Source: Terrabacter terrigena
GTDB taxonomy: Bacteria > Actinomycetota > Actinomycetes > Actinomycetales > Dermatophilaceae
Assembly (NCBI RefSeq): GCF_042676085.1
Contig: NZ_JBHTKH010000016.1
Coordinates: 1-64,000 of the forward strand
Reading direction: 5' to 3'
Length of the DNA stretch: 64,000 bases
The notes below the pieces were generated by a model. It saw only the letters and a list, made by a program, of their open reading frames with translations. It was not told where the DNA came from and searched no databases. The first letter of the stretch is position 1; each line of letters opens with the position of its first letter. The position numbers were made by a program, and so were the translations under genes. Positions 58,242 to 64,000 of the stretch are shown here, in pieces.

Positions 58242-60299
58242 TCAGAAGTTCGTCGAGACGTCGTCGATGACGAAGCTCGTCTGGAGCGAGGAGTCCTCGT
58301 TCGCGGCGAACTTCAGCGTGACGTTCGTGCCCTTGTAGGCGGTGAGGTCGACCGTCTTGGCGACGTAGGACGCCTTCGGGGTCGACAGGTTCGAGAAGCT
58401 GGCCTTCGTGACGCCGTTGATCTGGACCGTGGCGGTGTCGTACGCCGTCGTGGTCGACGTCTCGGCCGTGTCGATGCGGATGTAGTACGTCAGCGTCGGG
58501 GCCGTGGCCGTCGACGCGACCGCGAAGGTCTGCGACTCGTTCTCGGCGGCCGTGGTGCCGTTGCCACCGAGCCAGAGCTTCCACGAACCCGTGCGGGCCG
58601 GGCGACCCGTGTCGTTCGTGATCGGGCCGGCGCTACCGGTCCAGCCGGTCTGGCCGGACTCGAAGCCACCGTTGGTCAGCGAACCGCCGGTGGGCGGCGG
58701 GGTCGTGCCCCCGCAGGTCTCGGTGCTGGCCGGGGCGGCGATGGCGCCCATCGCCTTGTCGACCGCCGTGCACTCGGCCGAGCCGGCGCCGTAGAGGTCC
58801 TTGGCCGCCTTGATGACGCCCGTGCGGGCCGCGGCGTAGTTGCTCGTCGACGTGAGGTAGGTCGACAGCGTGCGGTACCAGATCTTCTCAACCTTGAGGT
58901 GGCCGATGCCGGTCACCGTCGAGGCGTCACACGTGGGGCTGTTGTAGCTGACGCCGTTGATGGTCTTGGCGCCGGAGCCCTCGGAGGCCAGGTAGTACCA
59001 GTGGTTCAGCGGGCCCGACGAGTAGTGCGGGTCGAGGCCGCCGAGGGTGCTGCTCCAGCAGTCTTTGGAGCCGCCGTCCTTGCTCGGCTTGTCCATGTAG
59101 CGCAGCGGCGTGCCGTTGCCGTTGATGTTGATCTCTTCGCCGATGAGGTAGTCGGGGACGTCGTTCGGGTTGTTGGTGTACCACTCGACACCGGTGCCGA
59201 AGATGTCGGAGGTCGCCTCGTTGAGGCCGCCAGCGTCGCCGGTGTAGGCGAGCCCGGCGGTGTTCTCGGTGACGCCGTGGCTCATCTCGTGGCCGGCGAC
59301 GTCGAGCTCGACGAGCGGGGCCGCGTTGTTGGCGCCGTCGCCGTAGGTCATCTGGGTGCCGTCCCAGAAGGCGTTGGCGTAGTTCTGGCCGTAGTGGACG
59401 CGGCTGCGGGCGCCGGTGCCGTTGTTCCAGATGCCGGCGCGGCCGAGCTGGGTGTTGTAGTAGTCGTACGTCTTGCCTGCGCCGTAGTGCGCGTCGACGG
59501 CGGCCGACTGGCGGTTGCTCTGCAGGCCGTTGCCCCACACGTCGTCGGCGTCGGTGAACGTCGTGCCCGTGCCGGTCGTGGCCTGGTTGAGGTCGGTCGT
59601 GTAGTTCCCGTGGGTGTCCTTCATCGTGTACGTCGTGCCGGCGGTGGTGCCGAGCGTGACGGAGCCGACGAAGATGCCGTTGCCCGTGCCGTGCTTGATG
59701 TCGTCCCAGCTCGTCAGGGTCTTGCCCGTGCTGGCGTCGACGATCGTGTGCAGGCGGGTCGGGGTCTGGTCTGCCTTGATGCCCTCGGTGATGACCTCGT
59801 AGGCCAGCTTGGGGCCGGCGGCCGACTGGAAGACGACGAGCTCACCGGGAGAGGCGGTCTCCTTGTTCGCCTTCGACGCCGCGAGACCGGCCTGGTGGGC
59901 CTGGCTCCTGGAGACGGTCGGCGTCATCGTCGACGGGGTGACGTTCTTGCGGACGTTCCACGTGACGCTCTTGACGGCACCCGAGGAGTCCTTGTGGCTG
60001 ACGAAGTCGCCACCGATCACGCGCAGCCCGTCGAGCGTGCGCTCGTAGCGGACGTGGGTAGCACCGTCAGCGTCCGCGATGACGGACTTGACGGTGAGCT
60101 TCTCGCCGGAGGCGAGGCCGAGGGCGCTCGCGGACGATGCTGCTCGGGACTGCTCGGTCGCCTTCAGGCTCTGCGACTCTGGGGCGGGCGCCTTGTCGCG
60201 TCCCGCACTGGCCGCTGCGCCCGCCGGGATCGCCGGCGAGATGGCGAGAGCGAGGGCGAGCAGCCCTCCGGTCGCCAGCCCGGACTTCAGTCGATTCAC
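58242..60299 (-). CDS. Secreted thermolysin-family (M4) metalloprotease with C-terminal jelly-roll domain
   Basis: 685 residues. Signal peptide (GLATGGLLALALAISPAIPAGA). FTP and PepSY-like propeptide, about 40-195. Catalytic domain with HEMSH (337-341) and the third zinc ligand Glu 361 in GGLNEATSD; the C-terminal His region is GIGHLKVEKIWYRTLS. After about residue 545 a Gly/Thr-rich linker leads into a beta domain (GGFESGQTGW, TYYIRIDTAE, DDVSTNF) seen after many actinobacterial M4 proteases. GTG start 60299 with AAGGAG 5 nt upstream. The 290-bp region upstream contains a cluster of TTGCCAA-type repeats. Confidence 0.9.
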   Translation of the reverse strand: MNRLKSGLATGGLLALALAISPAIPAGAAASAGRDKAPAPESQSLKATEQSRAASSASALGLASGEKLTVKSVIADADGATHVRYERTLDGLRVIGGDFVSHKDSSGAVKSVTWNVRKNVTPSTMTPTVSRSQAHQAGLAASKANKETASPGELVVFQSAAGPKLAYEVITEGIKADQTPTRLHTIVDASTGKTLTSWDDIKHGTGNGIFVGSVTLGTTAGTTYTMKDTHGNYTTDLNQATTGTGTTFTDADDVWGNGLQSNRQSAAVDAHYGAGKTYDYYNTQLGRAGIWNNGTGARSRVHYGQNYANAFWDGTQMTYGDGANNAAPLVELDVAGHEMSHGVTENTAGLAYTGDAGGLNEATSDIFGTGVEWYTNNPNDVPDYLIGEEININGNGTPLRYMDKPSKDGGSKDCWSSTLGGLDPHYSSGPLNHWYYLASEGSGAKTINGVSYNSPTCDASTVTGIGHLKVEKIWYRTLSTYLTSTSNYAAARTGVIKAAKDLYGAGSAECTAVDKAMGAIAAPASTETCGGTTPPPTGGSLTNGGFESGQTGWTGSAGPITNDTGRPARTGSWKLWLGGNGTTAAENESQTFAVASTATAPTLTYYIRIDTAETSTTTAYDTATVQINGVTKASFSNLSTPKASYVAKTVDLTAYKGTNVTLKFAANEDSSLQTSFVIDDVSTNF

Positions 60300-60423
60300 T
60301 GTTACTCCTTGTCAGGATGCGGCTCGATGGCCGCCTGGAGGGAGTCCCGCCCATCTCACGGACCGAGATTCCGGCGAGAACGAGCGCGACGTTGGCAGCA
60401 GCCGAGAATCGCGGTCAACGGGG

Positions 60424-60474
60424 CTTGCCAAGTCTTTGCCAAATGCCCGCCAACTCCGGCAAAGCGCTTGGCGG
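60424..60474. promoter_or_regulatory. Cluster of TTGCCAA/TTTGGCAAA elements upstream of the M4 protease
   Basis: CTTGCCAAG (60424-60432), TTTGCCAAA (60435-60443), GCCAA (60449-60453), GGCAAAG (60458-60464) and TTGGCGG (60468-60474) form several overlapping dyads 125-175 bp upstream of the protease start. The rest of the gap 60300-60589 shows no ORF I would call. Probable operator cluster. Confidence 0.4.
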
Positions 60475-60589
60475 CAGTGGGATTCGCCGCAGAGCGCCGC
60501 TTGGGCGACCTCCCAGAGTCCGGTGGGGTGAGGTACTGGCTGGACTGCGAGGAGACGTCCGACGGGGTGGACGGACGAGACGTCGAGCG

Positions 60590-61207
60590 TCAGTCGAGGG
60601 GGCGCTGGGCCCGCTCCCGGGCGCGCTCCAGGTCGGCCGGGGTGTCGACGTCCGTGGCCACGCCGTCGGGGTCGTCGACGGGCACCGTGCGTATGCCGTC
60701 GCACAGCTCGCGCATGCTGCGGCCGTACGCGTCGCCGACGTCACCGAGCTCGGCGAGCCGGGCCGTGAGGGTCTCGGTGCGCCAGGCCGCGCAGAGCCAG
60801 TTGGTGCGACCGTCGGTGTCGACGGTGACGGCCAGGTCGGCGGAGGTCAGCGCCTCGAGGAGGCGCGAGACGTGTGCGGGCGTGACGAAGGGCAGGTCGG
60901 CGGCGAGGACGACGACGGCGTCGGGGTGGGTCACCCGGGTCACGTTCGCGCGAACGGCCGCGACGGCATACGCGATGGCTGAGACCGGGCCGCCGCCGGG
61001 GACGCGTTCCATGACGACGGGCACTCCGTCGGGGACGCCCTGCCCGGGGCCCACGACGAGCGCAGCGTGCGGGACGGCGGCGTCGAGCACGCGGGCCACC
61101 AAGGGGCGGCCGGCGACGTCGAGCGTCGGCTTGTGCGAGCCCATCCGTCGCGAGGCCCCGCCGGTCAGCACGACGACGACGGGGTCGGTGGCAGCGGGGC
61201 GCGTCAC
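60590..61207 (-). CDS. mobA: Molybdenum cofactor guanylyltransferase
   Basis: 205 residues of the MobA/NTP-transferase fold: N-terminal LTGGASRRMGSHK (nucleotide-binding GGxSxRMGxxK) and Asp-containing VVLAADLPFVTP (metal-binding). It transfers GMP to molybdopterin to make the bis-MGD cofactor of formate dehydrogenases. It lies next to fdhD, its expected functional partner, and is divergent from it with a 35-bp gap. GTG start at 61207, with CAGACT 7 nt before it. Confidence 0.85.
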   Translation of the reverse strand: MTRPAATDPVVVVLTGGASRRMGSHKPTLDVAGRPLVARVLDAAVPHAALVVGPGQGVPDGVPVVMERVPGGGPVSAIAYAVAAVRANVTRVTHPDAVVVLAADLPFVTPAHVSRLLEALTSADLAVTVDTDGRTNWLCAAWRTETLTARLAELGDVGDAYGRSMRELCDGIRTVPVDDPDGVATDVDTPADLERARERAQRPLD

Positions 61208-61242
61208 CCCTCGGAGTCTGGCACGGGATCTAGGCTGGGCCC

Positions 61243-62091
61243 ATGGGACGGGTCACGGTGCGGCGCAAGGTCACGACGATCGACCTCGCCAGGCCGTCGA
61301 CCAGCACGCGGCCCGACACGCTGACCGTCGAGGAGCCGCTCGAGCTGCGCGTCAACGGCACGCCACTGACGGTCACGATGCGCACGCCCGGCCACGACAT
61401 CGAGCTCGTGCACGGTTTCCTGATGGCCGAGGGGCTGATCCGCTCGGCCGACGACATCGCGCTCGCCCGCTACTGCGAGGGGGCCGTGGTCTCGGGCGAG
61501 AGCGGCTTCGACGAGAACACCTACAACGTCATCGACGTGACGCTCGCCCCCGGTGTCGCCGCGCCCTCCGCCTCGGCCACGCGCGCCTTCTTCACGAACT
61601 CCTCGTGCGGGGTGTGCGGCAAGGCGAGCATCGAGCAGCTGCGGGCGCAGTCGGCGTTCGACGTGCGGTCCGACACGGCCGAGATCGCGGCCAAGGTGGT
61701 CGCCGACCTGCCCGACGCGCTGCGCGCCGAGCAGCGGTCGTTCGACAAGACGGGCGGGCTCCACGCGGCCGGGCTCTTCACGGCCGACGGCCAGCTGCTC
61801 GTCGCGCGAGAGGACGTCGGGCGCCACAACGCCGTCGACAAGGTCGTCGGCTGGGCGTTGCAGAACGGCCGCGTGCCCGGCTCCGGGTGCGTGCTCGTGG
61901 TCTCGGGGCGCGTCTCGTTCGAGCTGGTGCAGAAGGCGATCATGGCCGGCATCCCCGCTCTGGCCGCGGTCTCGGCGCCGTCGTCACTTGCCGTCGAGTG
62001 CGCCGAAGACGCCGGCATGACGCTGCTCGGCTTCGTGCGCGGCGCCCGCCTCAACGTGTATGCCGGCGGGCACCGTATCACGACCACCTGA
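61243..62091 (+). CDS. fdhD: Formate dehydrogenase accessory sulfurtransferase FdhD
   Basis: 282 residues with the C122-x2-C125 motif (SCGVCGK) needed for sulfur transfer from IscS to the molybdenum cofactor, plus VEEPLELRVNG and REDVGRHNAVDKVVGWAL, both typical of FdhD. It inserts sulfur to activate formate dehydrogenase, although no fdh subunit gene is in the window. ATG 61243 is 6 nt after TAGGCT (61231-61236), a leaderless start. Confidence 0.95.
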   Translation: MGRVTVRRKVTTIDLARPSTSTRPDTLTVEEPLELRVNGTPLTVTMRTPGHDIELVHGFLMAEGLIRSADDIALARYCEGAVVSGESGFDENTYNVIDVTLAPGVAAPSASATRAFFTNSSCGVCGKASIEQLRAQSAFDVRSDTAEIAAKVVADLPDALRAEQRSFDKTGGLHAAGLFTADGQLLVAREDVGRHNAVDKVVGWALQNGRVPGSGCVLVVSGRVSFELVQKAIMAGIPALAAVSAPSSLAVECAEDAGMTLLGFVRGARLNVYAGGHRITTT

Positions 62092-62164
62092 CCTCAGGCG
62101 GGCGGCCCCGGGGCCGCCTCGTCCCGCCACCCACCCGACGTCTCGAGCGACTGGAGAACCGACT

Positions 62165-62503
62165 GTGCCGATCTTCGCGGTCCACTACACGTATCCCGAC
62201 GACACCACCGAGATGCTGAAGATCCGGCCCGAGCACCGCGAGTGGCTGACCGGCCTGCCCGGGCTGCTCGTCGCCGGCATGTACCAGCCGGGCACCGACG
62301 AGGTCAGTGAGGGCGAGCCGACCGACCAGGAGCCGGCCAACGGCGCGCTGATCGTGTGCTCGGCGGAGTCGATCGAGGAGCTCACGGCGACGTTCGACCA
62401 GGATCCGTACTGGGTCGGCGGACACGTGCTGCGCCGGGTCGTGCGCACCTGGGACCCACCGCTCGGGCCGTGGGTGGCCGACCCGACGAACTCGCCAGGC
62501 TGA
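62165..62503 (+). CDS. YciI-like protein
   Basis: 112 residues, dimeric alpha-beta barrel-like YciI fold: IFAVHYTYPDDTTEMLKIRPEHREWL with the conserved His/Asp pair region, then ALIVCSAESIEELTATFDQDPYW. YciI proteins have an uncertain role. GTG 62165 is preceded by GGAGAACC. Ends in a short Pro-rich tail. Follows fdhD by 73 bp on the same strand. Confidence 0.75.
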   Translation: MPIFAVHYTYPDDTTEMLKIRPEHREWLTGLPGLLVAGMYQPGTDEVSEGEPTDQEPANGALIVCSAESIEELTATFDQDPYWVGGHVLRRVVRTWDPPLGPWVADPTNSPG

Positions 62504-62612
62504 CCTGGGCCGGCAGGCTCGCACAGCTCCCTCGAACGCGCCCTCGCGCTCGCCCTCGCCGCCTGAGGTCGGCCGGTAGTTTGGCGCGCAGGATCGAGTC
62601 GCGGGAGGCAGG

Positions 62613-63257
62613 ATGACAACGGTCATCGGGGCGAGCGAGTTCTACGCGGTCGCGTCCGCCGACGAGTGGCGGCTGACGTTCGAAGGGGCGCTGGCGCACT
62701 ACCCGTGCCCCGACGCCCGGGCCAGGCTCGAGTTCGCCGCTCGCGTGGTGGAGCTGTCGCCGGAGGGCTACGGGCCGGACCTCGAGCTCAGGGCGGCCGG
62801 CGTGACCGTGCGCCTTGCCTCCTCGTGGGACGCCGGCGGGCTGCCCGAGGCGGCTGCCGCTCTCGCCGCCTCCGTCTCCGAGGTCGCCGGGCGGCTCGGC
62901 CTCACCGCCGACGTCTCGCACCTGCAGTCGATCCAGATCGCGATCGACGGCGGGATGGGCTCGGTCCCGTTCTGGCAGGCCGTGACGGGCTACGACCAGG
63001 TCGCCGACGCCGACATCATCGACCCGTTGGGCCGTGGACCCGGCGTCTGGAACCAGGCGGTCAACGACGGCCGCGACGCGCCCGCGCGGATCCACGTCGA
63101 CCTCAGCACGTCGGCGGCCGAGGTCGCCAGGCGCATCGAGGCGGCGGTCCGGGCCGGTGGCCGCGTCGTCGACGACTCGCACGCCCCGCACTGGTTCACC
63201 CTGGCCGACCCGTCCGGCAACCTCGTCGACCTGGCGGCGTGGCCCGACCTGCCGTAG
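62613..63257 (+). CDS. Pterin carbinolamine dehydratase-like/VOC fusion protein
   Basis: 214 residues. Residues about 15-100 resemble the 4a-hydroxytetrahydrobiopterin dehydratase (PCD/DCoH) fold (WRLTFEGALAHYPCPDARARLEFAARVVEL, VTVRLASSWDAGGLPEAAAALA). Residues about 105-214 are a VOC module (IQIAIDGGMGSVPFWQAVTGY, WFTLADPSGNLVDLAAW). This combination is seen in many actinobacteria. The canonical PCD histidines are weak, so activity is doubtful. GGGAGGCAGG precedes the ATG. Confidence 0.75.
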   Translation: MTTVIGASEFYAVASADEWRLTFEGALAHYPCPDARARLEFAARVVELSPEGYGPDLELRAAGVTVRLASSWDAGGLPEAAAALAASVSEVAGRLGLTADVSHLQSIQIAIDGGMGSVPFWQAVTGYDQVADADIIDPLGRGPGVWNQAVNDGRDAPARIHVDLSTSAAEVARRIEAAVRAGGRVVDDSHAPHWFTLADPSGNLVDLAAWPDLP

Positions 63258-63325
63258 CGGCGGCCGACTCACCCCCGATGCTCGGATGGTGGCGGGAGGC
63301 GGCCCTGCAGGCGCACGATGACGTG

Positions 63326-63841
63326 ATGGAGACCTGGGACGCCCTGAGGGCGCGGCGCAACGTCCGGCAGTTCACCGACCAGCCGGTGCCAGAGCACGAT
63401 CTCGACCGGATCCTCGAGGCCGGGCGACGCGCCCCGTCTGCGAGCAACTGGCAGCCGTGGGACTTCGTGCTCGTCACCGACCGGGCGCAGCTCGTCGAGC
63501 TGGCGAAGGTCTGGCAGGGCGCGAGACACGTCGCCGGCGCGGCCGCCGCGATCGCCATCGTCGCGCCCCAGCCGGAGGACGACCGACAGGCAGCGCTCGT
63601 GCAGTACGACCTCGGGCAGGCCACCTACGCGATGACCGTCGCCGCGGCGGACCTCGGCGTGGGCACCGGCCACGCGGCGGCGGCCGACCAGGAGCAGGCC
63701 AGGGCCGTGCTCGGCTTCCCGGAGGGCAAGTTCCTGGCGTACGTCCTCTCCGTCGGCTACCCGGCGGACAAGCCGCTGGCCGTCATCCAGCGGCTCGACC
63801 GACGACCCTTCGACGAGGTCGTGCACCGCGGCACGTGGTGA
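63326..63841 (+). CDS. Nitroreductase family protein
   Basis: 171 residues. Nitroreductase fold with RRNVRQFTDQPVPEHDLDRILEAGRRAPSASNWQPWDFVLVTD, the usual FMN phosphate-binding Arg and the Pro-Ser-x-Asn-x-Gln-Pro motif. The C-terminal region has GTGHAAAADQEQARAVLGFPEGK. Reduces nitro or quinone compounds with FMN and NAD(P)H. ATG 63326 is chosen because the family normally starts with this segment; ATG 63278 and GTG 63323 are alternatives. CACGAT 6 nt before 63326 may be a leaderless -10. Confidence 0.85.
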   Translation: METWDALRARRNVRQFTDQPVPEHDLDRILEAGRRAPSASNWQPWDFVLVTDRAQLVELAKVWQGARHVAGAAAAIAIVAPQPEDDRQAALVQYDLGQATYAMTVAAADLGVGTGHAAAADQEQARAVLGFPEGKFLAYVLSVGYPADKPLAVIQRLDRRPFDEVVHRGTW

Positions 63842-63871
63842 CCGGCTCATCCACCCCCCGGCGCCGAAGCC

Positions 63872-64000
63872 TCAGAGGCGGGTGACCCGGCCGGCCTCGA
63901 CGTGCCACCGCTCGTCGAGCCGGACGTTCTCGAGCAGCCGCCGGTCGTGCGAGACGAGCAGCAGCGCGCCGTCATAGGACTCGAGTGCCTCCTCGAGCTG
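63872..64000 (-). CDS. ABC-F family ATPase, C-terminal fragment (cut by window edge)
   Basis: Last 42 codons of a leftward gene. The segment LESYDGALLLVSHDRRLLENV contains the H-loop (SHD) of the second nucleotide-binding domain, in the ABC-F version (VSHDRRFL); it ends with a short RWHVEAGRVTRL. ABC-F proteins act on the ribosome, for example in antibiotic resistance or translation regulation. Start and Walker motifs are outside the window. Confidence 0.8.
   Translation of the reverse strand, partial: QLEEALESYDGALLLVSHDRRLLENVRLDERWHVEAGRVTRL

Noticed and set aside
58224..62219. 1331-codon plus-strand frame opposite the M4 protease and mobA
   Set aside because: Crosses the protease, intergenic DNA and mobA without domains; shadow frame.
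1..64000. tRNA and rRNA genes
   Set aside because: No T-loop GGTTCRA patterns with matching arms and no rRNA-like conserved stretches noticed in the gaps.

Overview
This is high-GC (estimated near 72%) actinobacterial chromosome. Strong G/C at third codon positions, GTG starts, ATGA/GTGA stop-start overlaps, many start codons 6-7 nt after a TAnnnT -10 element (leaderless mRNAs), Tat signals, SWIM/DUF5691/DUF5682 proteins, DUF2853 and a DtxR/IdeR iron box all fit Actinomycetes. An Intrasporangiaceae-like member of Micrococcales is my guess, not a demonstrated assignment. There are about 50 genes, mostly household and accessory metabolism. I see no rRNA, tRNA, CRISPR, prophage or plasmid genes; the only mobile-element trace is the start of an IS1595-type transposase cut by the left edge.

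Layout. 1-3966: transposase fragment, then an iron-box-controlled leftward unit with an adenylation-ACP-acyltransferase fusion and a DMT exporter. 3981-6651: cysteine dioxygenase/rhodanese operon behind a leaderless upstream ORF, then a divergent lysG/lysE-type pair. 6799-12239: large LuxR-type ATPase regulator and an ArsR-like/MFS divergent pair. 12330-16746: secreted M15 peptidase, DUF2853, beta-propeller protein, small secreted peptide, a stand-alone CarH-like adenosylcobalamin domain and a small membrane protein with a paralogue at 35733. 16730-18993: LysR/MFS pair. 19059-26428: tightly coupled five-gene SWIM, DUF5691, MoxR-like AAA+, DUF5682, VWA operon. 26681-29904: large secreted BNR-repeat protein and a lipoprotein.

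30134-38713 holds a 1845-residue single-chain biotin carboxylase/carboxyltransferase, the second small membrane paralogue, an enoyl-CoA hydratase and a frameshifted acyl-CoA synthetase. 38728-44048: YdcF-like protein, LysR with a divergent small gene, VOC protein, AAA ATPase and pyridoxal kinase. 44102-46324: overlapping GntR(YtrA)-DUF1648-rhodanese-CD225 operon whose second gene seems frameshifted. 46346-48429: amidohydrolase and divergent FCD-GntR regulator around two tandem 12-bp palindromes. 48438-53225: lipoprotein, Fpg/Nei glycosylase, App1-like phosphatase, GNAT-like and membrane proteins. 53261-60299: cell-wall and secreted enzymes (MecA-like PBP, amidase, lipoprotein, M4 metalloprotease). 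60590-62091: divergent mobA/fdhD for molybdenum cofactor and formate dehydrogenase. 62165-64000: YciI-like, dehydratase-VOC fusion, nitroreductase and the end of an ABC-F ATPase.

Across the whole window the octamer GTATGCCG (or CGGCATAC) occurs about 33 times, in all reading frames and between genes, far above composition expectation. Several perfect hairpins mark ends of transcription units.
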